A model generated the notes under the pieces. The model worked only from the letters and a program-made list of their open reading frames with translations. It made no database searches and had not been told where the DNA came from. From Gossypium raimondii (Eukaryota > Streptophyta > Magnoliopsida > Malvales > Malvaceae): DNA of 64,000 bases. The stretch lies in NCBI RefSeq assembly GCF_025698545.1, contig NC_068567.1, forward strand, positions 60,958,705 through 61,022,704, read 5' to 3'. Shown here piece by piece: positions 10,316 through 21,059 of the stretch. The position numbers and the translations under genes are program-made. Each line of letters opens with the position of its first letter. Position 1 is the stretch's first letter.

Positions 10316-10730
10316 CCTTTTTAGTTTTATAATTTTTTTTAAAAAAAATTATTCAATTGAATCGACCAAACCGATTCAACCTATCAAACCAAAAAATAAT
10401 AATCTAACCGGTTTAACCATCAATTCACTTTTAAAGATTTTGAGCCTAATCATTGAGGCCATTGTCTTGTTTAAGAACTAACCTTAAATTATAACATTTT
10501 TATCATTTAAGTATTTAAATTTTTTTATCAAAAGTAGTACTTAAACTTACTTTTGCGTTAATAAAATTCTTAATGAAGAATTGTAATGGGTTAAATAGGA
10601 TGAAGATCAATCAGATTAAAATTGATTGATATAACACGAAGAGACACAAAAAAATAGTTGATTTGTAAATTAATATAAACTTATTGACCTCGACTAGAAA
10701 AAATTAGTTGAATAAGATGTTATAGTTTTT
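10316..10730. other. Intergenic, no gene seen
   Basis: AT-rich, with CCGATTCAACC/AACCGGTTTAACC wording shared with other dispersed repeats. No supported feature. Confidence 0.35.
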
Positions 10731-10785
10731 AAAAATGCAATGTTTTAAATAAATTTTAATAAATTATTTAAAACATTGCATTTTT
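10731..10785. repeat. Perfect 22-bp inverted repeat (hairpin)
   Basis: Arm 1 is 10731-10752 and arm 2 is 10764-10785. They are exact reverse complements around an 11-base AT loop. The central word is TGCAATGTTTTAAATAA. Confidence 0.85.
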
Positions 10786-11039
10786 GCTCATCAATAATTT
10801 GTAATAAGACATGGATGGCATAGATGATAGTTTATATTTATTACAGAAAAAGATAAACGCAGGAGACAATGAGGAAAACATAAAACAAATGAATATGTTG
10901 AGATTAAAATATTTATCTTAAAATAAATGTCAATTTTAAAAGAAAATTTTGAAACATAGCAAGGGAATTGACTTTGGATAAAAGGACAAGCAGATAGATC
11001 ACAATCAATTAAGAATTATTGATGTTAAAATATTGGTTA

Positions 11040-11170
11040 TTTTTACGAATAAGTTTTAGCTCGATTGGTATGGATATTGTTATTAATGTAAGAAAACGTA
11101 TGTTCGAGTATGTCAAAGACATTATCCTCTTATTTTAATTAATAATTCAACAGAGAAATAATTAAAATAT
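11040..11170 (+). mobile_element. tRNA-derived SINE, family S1
   Basis: TTTTAGCTCGATTGGTATGG resembles a pol III A box, and ATGTTCGAGTATG about 45 bases later resembles a B box. CATTATCCTCTTATTT follows. The same order is seen at 32010-32110, 46130-46270, 48085-48235 and, inverted, at 52310-52480. Ends are approximate because I find no clear target duplication. Confidence 0.55.
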
Positions 11171-11479
11171 CAAATATTAATAAAATTAGTGATTAAAATA
11201 ATTTATTGTGAAAATAATTCAACCTACATATTATAAAAAGGATATCATCCGATCAACTCAAGTAATCCAAACTTAAAATAAAATAAACTCTAAACCATCC
11301 CAACCCAAAATAACTATAAGATCAAAATTAACAAAATTCAAAAATAATTCAAACCAAAAACAACTTTAAAAATTTAAAATCCAAATCCGAATCGAATTGC
11401 TGGGTATTGTTCATATTATCATCCAAAACACAATTCAACACTAAATTACTATCCCAATTATACTTTTTTACAGCTACTT

Positions 11480-12442
11480 TTAAGCCTTATCCTGGTTCAT
11501 GAACTCTGCAACTTTTTTCAGCTTAGCCACAGCATTTGAGCAACAGGGTTTGCTTAAATGGAACACATGGTCTTCCCCTTCAGCCTCCACCACCTCCACT
11601 TCACCATCCCACCCACTGTTCTTCAACTTCTCGCAGTAGTACCAGCCCCTGTATTTCAGTATATCGTTTTCAGCAACACAAATCAGTACCCTTTTGCACC
11701 CTAAGAACCTCCCAAAGCTTTGATCATCAATGGGGTTGATCAATGGATCATCGGACCCACTTGTTGTAGGAGAGGCCAATCGCCAGATCCCTTCGATTTC
11801 CGCCCATACGGCTGGGTTCTTATCCTCATCGCCAACCGGTTCTTTGCCCCAAAAATATGGGTGGCTTAAAATCATACCGACGAGATTCATACCGTCGAGC
11901 TTCTCCTTGCTGGTTTTAATGGCGATGTGGTGTGCTATGTTGGCACCGGCGCTATCCCCCGAGAGATAAACGTTTTCGAAGTCGGCGTAGCGGTTCAACC
12001 ACTGTTCGGGACCGTTTCCGTCGTAATGGGAAGCCACCCATTTAAGGGCAGTCCATGAATCGTCGTAAGCGGCAGGGATAGGGTGTTCGGGGGCTCTTCG
12101 GTAATCGACGGAAACGGCGACGATTTTAGCTTCGGAGACTAAGGCGTTTAAGTAATTGCGATACGTAGGAGAGAAGGCGGTTTCTATGCAGAAGCGTCCG
12201 CCGTGGAAGTAGACGAGGAGAGGGAGTTTCTGGGCGGAGGTGAAGACGGTTCCGGGGACGTAAATCCTAACGCATTGGGCGGTTTCTTGGGAGTAAACGA
12301 CGTCTTTGGATTCGACGTTGGTTTTGGGATCGAGGCCTGGTGGAACAGTTTGAGTGCCTAAAAGCCTCTCGATGCGACCGTCCTGGTATACCCGAAGCAT
12401 CGGAGCGAAGTCGATGCGGATTTCCGATGCGGTGGGTTCCAT
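11480..12442 (-). CDS. Carboxylesterase CXE-b with altered oxyanion hole (HGGR)
   Basis: Single-exon, 320-codon paralogue of CXE-a, with the same length and no gap. The nucleophile elbow GDSAG (162-166, Ser164), the acid (Asp260, in AEND) and His292 (GEDHVFHL) are present. The oxyanion-hole motif at 80-83 reads HGGR, because GGC has become CGC relative to CXE-a. The last Gly of HGGG helps shape the oxyanion hole in the hormone-sensitive-lipase-like family, so Arg there may reduce, abolish or change activity. That effect is inference. The frame is otherwise clean, which argues against a pseudogene. The start MEPTASEI is well supported by CXE-c. TATA-like words lie about 95-115 nt upstream (12540-12560). 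The product is probably a soluble cytosolic protein with unknown substrate. Confidence 0.88.
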   Translation of the reverse strand: MEPTASEIRIDFAPMLRVYQDGRIERLLGTQTVPPGLDPKTNVESKDVVYSQETAQCVRIYVPGTVFTSAQKLPLLVYFHGGRFCIETAFSPTYRNYLNALVSEAKIVAVSVDYRRAPEHPIPAAYDDSWTALKWVASHYDGNGPEQWLNRYADFENVYLSGDSAGANIAHHIAIKTSKEKLDGMNLVGMILSHPYFWGKEPVGDEDKNPAVWAEIEGIWRLASPTTSGSDDPLINPIDDQSFGRFLGCKRVLICVAENDILKYRGWYYCEKLKNSGWDGEVEVVEAEGEDHVFHLSKPCCSNAVAKLKKVAEFMNQDKA

Positions 12443-12556
12443 GGCGGTGAAAAAAGAAAGAAGATAAGGGAAGCAAGCACGAAGATGGAGCTTGTTACTT
12501 GCAGGATGATATAGTGGCTGATGGCTCTACTTGGATTACCATATAAGACAATATAA

Positions 12557-12955
12557 AAAGGTTTAATATACTACTTGGTACCTAAGTTTGGCTCTAATGT
12601 TTAATTTGGTACCTTATTTTTTTCTCAAGATCTCTTGAGTTTGGCTTCAATGTCTAATTTGATACTCAGACCAAACGGCATCATGTGGACCCATAAATGT
12701 TTGATACAATACTCTAATAAAAAATATGTACTTAATTGAGAAAAAAAAAGACACTAGCATCAAATTGAACATTTGAAGCCAAATTTAGGTGCTTAATTGG
12801 GACAAAAAGAAACTCAAGTGTCAAATTAAAAAAAATAAGTACCAATTTGAGCATTGAAACCACATTCAAGTGTTAAATTGAGATAAAAAAAATGTTAGAT
12901 ATCACATTGAACATTGAGATCAAACTTAGATATCAAATGTTATATTAATCATTAA
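12557..12955. repeat. M2 dispersed repeat upstream of CXE-b
   Basis: It starts GGTTTAATATACTACTTGG and ends with the roughly inverted AAATGTTATATTAATC. It lies within duplication block B and has a counterpart at 19787-20177, so it was inserted before the duplication. Confidence 0.6.
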
Positions 12956-13299
12956 AAAATATTAAAATATTACGATCCATTAATTAAATGTAATATTTTT
13001 TGAAAATTTAGAGTTGATTTGATTAAATTTTATTTATATTATTATTAGTTAATTATTAAATTTCATTAGATCAACCCTAAAACCCGAATTAAATATTAAA
13101 AGGTTAACATCATCACCAAAAGACATAATGACAAATTTAGCCTTTGACATTTACATCTTTTATCAAATTAACCTTTATTCTTTTTCAAGCTAAATTTGGT
13201 TCTCAACGTTTGAATATATACATATATTATCATTACAATATTGAAATTATTATACAATATATTTTGATAGCCAGGTCGAAAATTTTAAAAAAATAATAT
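12956..13299. other. Intergenic, no gene seen
   Basis: The first part (to about 13215) is the end of duplication block B. The rest is AT-rich with no supported feature. Confidence 0.4.
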
Positions 13300-13580
13300 C
13301 AGTGCGAAGATTAAAGAAGAAAGCTGTTTAGAATTTGGTTCGTAGATTCGTTACGTTCAAATCTATTGCATGAAGAAAAAAAATTGAACTTTAAAAGAGA
13401 AAGAGAGTTTTCGATTAGTGCAGACAGTGTGAACAGAGAATGCCATACAACAAAATTTTTAATAGCCCAATGACTTAAAAATGAAAACTTTCGAAAAATT
13501 CAATAATCATTTTATAAATTTTTGAAGTTGAATAACATAAACGTAAATTTACTAATAGTTTAATAACATTAGGCATAATT
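13300..13580. mobile_element. Right part of a MITE M3 copy
   Basis: It shares the M3 interior (TTTGGTTCGTAGATTCGTTACG, then TTTTCGATTAGTGCAGAC-like wording) and the right arm with TTACTAATAGTTTAATAAC. The left arm is missing. Confidence 0.6.
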
Positions 13581-13795
13581 CAATTTTAAAAAATTCCAAA
13601 CTTTAGTTATTATATATGCAATTTGAAGAAAAAAATGAGGGAAAATATTTATGACCATCCTAGGTTGTTAGCAAGTGAGAGTTGTAATCTAAACCTAATT
13701 TTATGGGAAGATTAAAATTGAAGTTATAGTATGGTTTAATGAAATACATATAATAAATATTATATTTAACCTAATAAAATTATCACATTAAAAAA

Positions 13796-15005
13796 TTAAA
13801 GCTGGTTAATTGATCAACCTAAAGTTGGTTCAATTATGTTAGTTTTTGAGCTTTAATTTGATCAGATTAATTTTTGTAGTTTATGGTCTATTAAATAGAT
13901 TTAATAAATAAAAAAACCAATCGAAATGGCTGAAAAACCGAATGCTCACTCTCACCCTTTGATAGGGCACTCGTGGGCAACTATGCTACTATTTAGTGGT
14001 TCTGGGACGACGACACTTTGAAAAAATCTTTTAAAGGAGTCGAAAGTCCTTTCACAATATATATATTGTTCCAAGTAATTTTGGGTATATTTTTATGTTT
14101 TTTTTTAAATATTCGTGTTCAATACATGTATGCAACACCCAATGACGGAATGTAATTGGAGCTAGCCCTTAAAAATTGAGAAATTGTCATTGAGCCTTTC
14201 AAAAATTTTGAAAATTTTAAAAGTTCTCATTAAATCTCATGGTTTTTGGAATTGGATCGATGGTCGAACCAATCAAGTCATCTGTTCCTAGTTCAACCAA
14301 TCTAGTTTCAATAAAATAAATTATTAAAAATTATAAACCCAGTTCAACTACCAGCTCAATGATTTTTTATCCTAATCTGTAAGTCAACTAGTTCTTTCCC
14401 TTGATCTAGATGGGTGTATTAACCGCTTCGATCTGATTTCAACAACCATGTTAATTCTCTCAAAAATTTTAATTAAATACCTAAATTGAAAAAAAAAATT
14501 ACAACCTCGAATTTATTTTTTAAAAATTAATTTTAATGCCACATTCTGTGAACGACAACACCTACTATGTCTATATGCCAACATTGAGGACAAATGCAAA
14601 AGCAAATAAATTATGATTGATTAATGTGTCATCGTTCAAACGATTTACATTGTCTCTTATAAAAGTGAAATTCAATTTGAAACATGGCACTACACCTACC
14701 AATAATTAATTCCAACAAAAATATGTATTCAAATTATTCCATTAGTTGGATTTGGTTTTGAGTCAATTTAATTTCAATTTAATTAATTTAGATTTTAAAA
14801 TTTCGGACTCGAGTAATTTTAAATTTAAATTATTTTAAGTTTGAAATTTAAGTTTTAAATTGAGCATTTCAAGTTTCTTATGTAAACAATTTCGAGTTCA
14901 GATAAATTTTAATATCAAATCATATTGAATTTAAATTTATATTAATCGGATCAATTTTTCTCAAGGTTACAACTAGCTTATCTTTCCCAAAATGTTTTCT
15001 CAAAC
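13796..15005. repeat. Segmental duplication block A, copy 2
   Basis: Collinear with 2150-3315. It lies between block B copy 1 and the solo LTR, which suggests that a unit of the form block A plus CXE plus block B was duplicated and then rearranged. No coding region. Confidence 0.85.
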
Positions 15006-15473
15006 TGTATTTATAGCATAAATTTTAAAATATCAAATCATATAAAATTGTATTTATAGCATAAATTTTAAAAATAATAAATTTAATTAAATTTTAAAAA
15101 ATTAATAATTAAAATAAGTAAATTAAAATATGGGAAAGAAATGCATCACCATGAGAGCGAATATGATAATAATAGAAAAAAGTCAATTCAATCGATTTTT
15201 TAATTTACTTCAACCGATTTCGTGTGATTTTGCTCAAAATTTGATTCAAGTTTTTGTTCGTATTGATATATCAAACGATTCCCAATCCCACTAGTCCGAT
15301 TCAACTTTAACAACCATGAAATTAATAGCTACAATTCTTTATTTATAGGATCAATTTTAGGTTGAGCTCTTGTATAATATTTGAGCGATTTTCAATTATT
15401 TCAATAGAAATCTTCAAAGTATTGTTCGCTTGAAATTGATAGACTTCTCAAGATATCTAATATTGTCTCTTGT
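15006..15473. other. Intergenic, no gene seen
   Basis: It contains a short direct repeat (TGTATTTATAGCATAAATTTT at 15007 and about 15048, in part) and AT-rich DNA. No coding feature. Confidence 0.4.
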
Positions 15474-15767
15474 TGAGGTTTTATCTCTCAACTCTGACAA
15501 GAGCCCAAATGCTTGAAGCTACTTAAAGAGACTATAAGTCCAATAAAGAGCATCTCATCACAATAGATCGTGCATGAGATCGCTTATCAAGGAAATGTGA
15601 GCATTTACACTTGATAAGATTTGAGTCAATGCTCTACTATATATACTGCACTAACAATCAACTATCATATCAATTATGGGCATATGGCACCCACTCTGTT
15701 GAACCCGTAGTCTCTTTAAACAACCTTCGACACTTAAGCTATTAACAATATCATCAAGAGATAAAAC
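15474..15767. mobile_element. TIR element whose right terminus is split by a solo LTR
   Basis: The left terminus TGAGGTTTTATCTCTCAAC is matched by a right terminus that reads AGAGATAAAAC up to 15767 and then continues with CTCAAC after the LTR, at 18329-18334. Joined across the LTR the ends are good inverted repeats. A second inner pair of inverted words, TTAAAGAGACTATAAG and GTAGTCTCTTTAA, supports a stem-like non-autonomous element of about 300 bp. Confidence 0.65.
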
Positions 15768-18323
15768 TGTTGACACCATTTTTTTGGATTAAAAACGGGG
15801 TCGACTTGGATTTTGAAAATAAAAACGGGAGTTGCCACCAATCCTTTTTGATGAGGTGTGATTGGGTCACCTCGTAAAAATGGTTGTTTTTAATAAACGG
15901 TTTAATTTTATTAAAACAACAAGTTTGGTCCACGAAATTCAGAAAACGGGTTCGGGAGTTAATTATGCACGAGGAAGGATTAGCACCCTCGATACGCCCA
16001 AAATTAGTACCTAGTTGATTACTTAATGTCTTAATGTCAAAAATTGAGGACTGGGAAAAATTAAAAATATGATCCTTGTATTAAATTTTTTTAAAAAAAA
16101 AAGAAGATATTCCACGTTAATCGAGAAAGAAAGCATCATATCCAGTAAGTTAGGACACAATGTCTCGAGTTCTCAACACGTAAAAATGCCAAAATTTTAC
16201 TCATTTAAAAGACATTTTAGCCATATCGGGTTTAAAAATAAGATCACGACCAGTAAGTTAGGACGCGATTTTTTCTTAAAATCTCGAGATCGTTTGAAAT
16301 TTGAGTTCGAAAAATTCGTGCATTTAGATTTATCGTGAAAATCGAAACCCAGTAATTTAGGGTACGATTTTCTCGAATCTAAACACGAAATGCCATTTTT
16401 AAAACAAATCTTGTTATATCGAGTAAAATAAAACACGAAATCGTAGTAAAGAATGTGAAAGCAAATTACATTTTGTTATGCATGGAAAAATCATAATGAA
16501 TACGAAAGTATAAAAATGATATGAACAACGATAACAACATAAAATAGATAAAAAGTCAACCTTACAACATATAAACAATAAAATATAAAACGAATAAAAA
16601 TTACAACATGCATTCAAAATAATAATGGAAATGAAATAAATAAAAGCAAATACAAAATAAAACAATAGTAATGAATAAAAATATAATATATATATATGTA
16701 TGTTAGAATTATAAAGTATAAAAATATATGTATGTATATATAAGAATATGTAAGCATGTATATATACATAGATTATAAAATATAGACATGTATATAAAAT
16801 GAGTATTTGTATTAAATAAGTTGAATATATATATATATATATATATATACACGTATACATATATAAACAATTATATAATAATAAAACATATATATCTAGA
16901 ATTTACATAAGTAAATAAAAATAAAAATAACTATAATAATAGTAAAGATGATAATAGTAATAATAGATATAATAATAATAACTAAATAATAAAATTGCTA
17001 AAATATAGGCTAAATCGAAATAAAAACGAAAATATTGGGCGAAATCGAAATAAAAAAGGATTAGATTGTAATAAGCGCCAAAATAAGGGGGACCAAAATA
17101 GAAAATAAACCAAAGTCCCCAAAACGGGGCGCAGCAGAGGACTAATATAAAACAGAAATAAAACTTCGGGGCTAAATTGCAAAAATGCAGAAAACCGCCT
17201 CGAAAGAGCCACAAAATCGGAGGGACTTATTGCGGAAATACCCCATTTAAAGAAAATACGCGGATCCTCCCCTTGGTCGGGTCACCGCACGGGTTAAAGA
17301 GGGCCTAAACGGCGCCGTTCTATTTTTAATATAAAAAATAAAAGAACCCAAAACCATCAGATTTTCATTTTTTACAAAAAAAAAAAAAAAGAAAGGGAGG
17401 GAGAGAGAGATGCTCTCCCTGGCCACGCATCCGGCCTGGGCATCCGGCGAGCCTCCGCCGTAGCGCCACTATGTGTGGCGGCCGGAGGCTCAAAATCGGA
17501 CCTTTTTTGGTTCCCTTTGTAGCCCACTGCTTCTAGGCCAGGAATATGGAGCCGAAACTCGTCAAAAAGGATACCAAAGACTCGAAAACGAGCCGACACC
17601 CTTCGACTTCTCCCCCTCCGGCGCGGCGCAGGAAGAAAGGTACTCCCTTTCCTTTTCTTTTTAAATGTTTCTTTGTTTGCTGGTGTAGGGAGAAAAATGA
17701 AAAATAAAAAACGAAAAAAAAAAAGCAAATCAGAAACAAGAGAATCGCAAATCACCTTCAAACTTTGTTTTTTTTTTATTTCTGAAAGTGTTTCTTTTAC
17801 AAGATGATAAAACAAAAAAAAGTCCAACCCCCAAATATTACATATTGTTGGCTTTTATAGCCGAATCTATTGTTGCTGTTTTCTGCTTTTTGCTTCTTTG
17901 TTCCTTCTTTGTAGGTGACGGCGCAAGTGGCATGGGAGCGGTGACGGTGACTGACGTGCGCCGGTGGCAGTGGCTAAGGGTAGGGTGCGGCGCCAGAAGA
18001 CCAAGAGTCAAAGCATGCGGCGCTAGAGGCGGCGCCTAGGGATTCAGACTGAAAACCCTAGGCAGATATTTTTTAGGGAAATTGGGCCTGGGCTAATGGA
18101 CTTCGGGTTTGTATTGGGTCAGGAGGGTTTAGAATTGGATCATTTGGGTTCGGCTTGTTGGTGAGGTTTTGGGTAGATTTTAGATGGATTTATAATGGGC
18201 CGATCGGGTTTGGGCTGGTTGGGTTAGTGAGTAGTAGGCCTAGGGCTATTGGGTCAGCCTTGTAATTGGGCTTAAGTACGTTGGGCTGAAATGGGTTAGG
18301 TTAGGTCAAAATGGGCCTGTACA
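15768..18323 (+). mobile_element. Solo LTR, 2556 bp, with 5-bp target duplication
   Basis: It begins TGTTGACACC and ends GGGCCTGTACA (TG...CA), and the exact duplication AAAAC flanks it (15763-15767 and 18324-18328). There is no primer-binding site, no polypurine tract followed by a second LTR, and no polyprotein, so it is a solo LTR left by recombination. The size and start are typical of large Gypsy-type LTRs; the lineage is a guess. Inside, 16660-16900 is AT microsatellite-rich and 17250-18060 is GC-rich with GCGGCGCC-type words. Several ORFs in it (such as 16414-16860 and 17372-17827) are low-complexity artefacts. Confidence 0.85.
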
Positions 18324-18724
18324 AAAACCTCAACTAAAAATAATCCCGAACATGTTAAGAATTTACCGACTCTAAGTAAACGACAACTCAAAAACTTATT
18401 TAAAAGGAGTCATGAAAATATCTTTCAACCTACATATTATAAAAAAGGATATCAACTCACTCAAGTAATCCAAACTTAAAATAAAATAAACTCTAAACAA
18501 TCCCAACCCAAAATAACTATAAAATCAAAATTGGCAAAATTCAAAAATAATTCAAACCAAAAACAACTTTAAAAATTTGAAATACAAACCCGAATCGAAT
18601 TGCTGGGTATTGTTCATATTATCATCCAAAACACAATTCAACACTAAAAATCAATGGTTCATAGAACACTAAATTACTATCCCAATTATACTTTTTTACA
18701 GCTACTTTTAAGCCTTACCCTGGT

Positions 18725-19669
18725 TCATGACTCTGCAACTTTTTTCAGCTTATCCACAGCATTTGAGCAACAGGAATTGCGTAAATGGAACACATGGTCT
18801 TCTCCTTCAGCCTCCATCACCTCCACTTCACCATCCCACCCACTGTTCTTCAACTTCTCGCAGTAGTACCAGCCCCTGTATTTCAGTATATCGTTTTCAG
18901 CAACACAAATCAGTACCCTTTTGCACACTAAGAACCTCCCAAAGCTTTGATCATCAATGGGGTTGATCAATGGATCATCGGACCCACTCGTTGTAGGAGA
19001 GGCCAATCGCCAGACCCCTTCGAATTTTGCCCTTACGGCTGGGTTCTTAACCTCATCGCCAACCGGTTCTTTGCCCCAAAAATATGGGTGGCTTAAAATC
19101 ATACCGACGAGATTCATACCGTCGAGCTTCTCCTTGCTGGTTTTAATGGCTATGTGGTGTGCTATGTTGGCACCAGCGCTATCCCCCGAGAGATAAACGT
19201 TTTCGAAGTCGGCGTAGCGGTTCAACCACTGTTCGGGACCGTTTCCGTCGTAATGGGAAGCGACCCATTTAAGGGCAGTCCATGAATCGTCGTAAGCGGC
19301 AGGGATAGGGTGTTCGGGGGCTCTTCGGTAATCGACGGAAACGGCGACGATTTTAGATTCGGAAACTAAGGCGTTTAAGTAATTGTGATACGTAGGAGAG
19401 AAGGCGGTTTCTATGCAGAAGCGTCCGCCGTGGAAGTAGACGAGGAGAGGGAGTTTCTGGGTGGAGGTGACGACGGTGCCGGGGACGTAAATCCTAACGC
19501 ATTGGCCGGTTTCTTGGCAGTAAACGACGTCTTTGGATTCAACGTTGGTTTTGGGATCGAGGCCTGGTGGAACAGTTTGAGTGCCTAAAAGCCTCTCGAT
19601 GCGACCGTCCTGGTATACCCGAATCAACGGAGGGATGTCGATGCGGATTTCCGATGCGGTGGGTTCCAT
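18725..19669 (-). CDS. Carboxylesterase CXE-c, HGGR type, with frameshifted C-terminus
   Basis: Single-exon paralogue almost identical to CXE-b. It has 314 codons instead of 320. One base is missing near 18730 compared with both sister genes, which read CATGAACTCTGC where this copy reads CATGACTCTGC on the plus strand. The frame therefore ends at VAES and loses the last six residues of the final helix. The nucleophile (Ser164 in GDSAG), acid (Asp260) and His292 are kept. The oxyanion motif is HGGR, as in CXE-b, so that change predates the duplication. The tail lies outside the active site, so the protein may still fold. It could be functional, or an early stage of decay. The promoter and M2 repeat are shared with CXE-b. 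Confidence 0.82.
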   Translation of the reverse strand: MEPTASEIRIDIPPLIRVYQDGRIERLLGTQTVPPGLDPKTNVESKDVVYCQETGQCVRIYVPGTVVTSTQKLPLLVYFHGGRFCIETAFSPTYHNYLNALVSESKIVAVSVDYRRAPEHPIPAAYDDSWTALKWVASHYDGNGPEQWLNRYADFENVYLSGDSAGANIAHHIAIKTSKEKLDGMNLVGMILSHPYFWGKEPVGDEVKNPAVRAKFEGVWRLASPTTSGSDDPLINPIDDQSFGRFLVCKRVLICVAENDILKYRGWYYCEKLKNSGWDGEVEVMEAEGEDHVFHLRNSCCSNAVDKLKKVAES

Positions 19670-19786
19670 GGCGGTGAAAAAAGAAAGAAGATAAGGGAAG
19701 CAAGCACGAAGATGAGGCTTGTTACTTGCAGGATAATATAGTGGTTAATGGCTCTACTTGGATTACCATATAAAGACATTATAAAA

Positions 19787-20177
19787 AGGTTTAATATACT
19801 ACTTGGTACCTAAATTTTGCTCTAATGTTTAATTTGGTACCTTGTTTTTTTCTCAAGACCTCTTGAGTTTGGCTTCAATGTCTAATTTGATACTCAGACC
19901 AAACGGCATCATGTGGACCCATAAATATTTGATACAATACTCTAATAAAAAATATTTACTTAATTGAGAAAAAAAAAAAGACACTAGCATCAAATTGAAC
20001 ATTTGAAGCCAAATTTAGGTGCTTAATTGGGACAAAAAGAAACTCAAGTGTCAAATTAAAAAAAATAAGTATCAATTTGAACATTGAAACCAAATTCAAG
20101 TGTTAAATTGAGATAAAAAATTAGATCTCACATTGAACATTGAGATCAAACTTAGATATCAAATGTTATATTAACCT
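19787..20177. repeat. M2 dispersed repeat upstream of CXE-c
   Basis: Counterpart of 12557-12955 in the duplicated block, with the same start and end and small length differences in A-runs. Confidence 0.6.
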
Positions 20178-20440
20178 TTTAGAAAAAGCTTAGAATATTA
20201 CAATACATTAATTAAATGTAATATGATTTTTTTCAAAATTTAGAGTTGATTTGATTAAAATTTATTTATATTATTATTAGTTAATTATTAATTTTCACCG
20301 GATCAACCCTAAAACCCGAATTAAATATTAAAGGTTAACATCATTATGAAAAGACATAATGACAAATTTAGCCTTTGACGTTTACATCTTTTATCAATTT
20401 AACCTTTATTCTTTTTTCAAGCTAAATTTGGTTCTCAACG

Positions 20441-21059
20441 TTTTTAAAAAATGTTGAACTTGATTATCAAACTTTCAATAATAGTCAAATTGTTGTTCTT
20501 TTAATAGAAATACTGATTAAAACATTAAATTTGTTGACGGTGACATTAAATACAAATAGTATTGCCAGCGTAAAGCTAATGTGGACTGTCACATAAGTTC
20601 TCACACCAACACAGTTAAAAAATAATAATATTTTAACCAATATTTCTATTGAAAAAATAAGTTAATTCTTTTTAAAGGACAATATCCAAATTTAGTTAAA
20701 AAAGAATAATGACCAAAATTATAAAAAGAAAAAAGTGAGCGTTAGAGAGATAAATTTATCATTATATCGTACTAAAATGTATAGGTTTTACCAAATTCAG
20801 ATGCCATATTGAAACAAAACCCGTAAAAATCACATTAAAAAAAAAGTGTCAAACTCGAATATTAAATAATTTAATAATTAAGAAAAAAATATTACATTTT
20901 CTTCTTTGATTTTCATAGTTTCTTATTTTCCTTTTGTATTTTTAACTGTGTAAATATTACGTCATAATATTAGCAATGGCCTATATTACATAAACTATGC
21001 AGAATGTCAGCCTCATAAAAGAATCAAAGATGCATATGCTTTGAGTCATTTTCTTCCCT
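20441..21059. other. Intergenic between CXE-c and the PES-like gene
   Basis: AT-rich, and probably partly a degraded repeat (words about AATACTGATTAAAACATT and TAACCAATATTTCTATTG look inverted, at 20508 and 20635). The last ~100 bases are likely the 3' UTR of the minus-strand PES-like gene. No other feature. Confidence 0.4.

Larger units (their letters stand above)
11219..13215. repeat. Segmental duplication block B, copy 1 (contains CXE-b)
   Basis: Collinear with 18424-20440. It starts at TTCAACCTACATATTATAAA and runs through the 3' flank, the CXE gene, the promoter and an M2 repeat, ending at AATTTGGTTCTCAACGTTT. The two copies are nearly identical by eye, with scattered substitutions and a short extra stretch near 18640-18670 in copy 2. 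Confidence 0.9.
18424..20440. repeat. Segmental duplication block B, copy 2 (contains CXE-c)
   Basis: Copy of 11219-13215 including the 3' flank, gene, promoter and M2 repeat. It lies immediately downstream of the solo LTR and the remnant terminus of the TIR element. Confidence 0.9.

Noticed and set aside
11040-11120. A tRNA gene suggested by A- and B-box-like words
   Set aside because: No cloverleaf can be drawn, and the sequence recurs with an extended 3' part at other sites, as a SINE does.
16414-17827. Several ORFs of 76-151 codons in the solo LTR
   Set aside because: They are built from TA/ATT microsatellites and poly-Phe/Tyr/Ile stretches, lie in an LTR with defined ends, and have no domain likeness.
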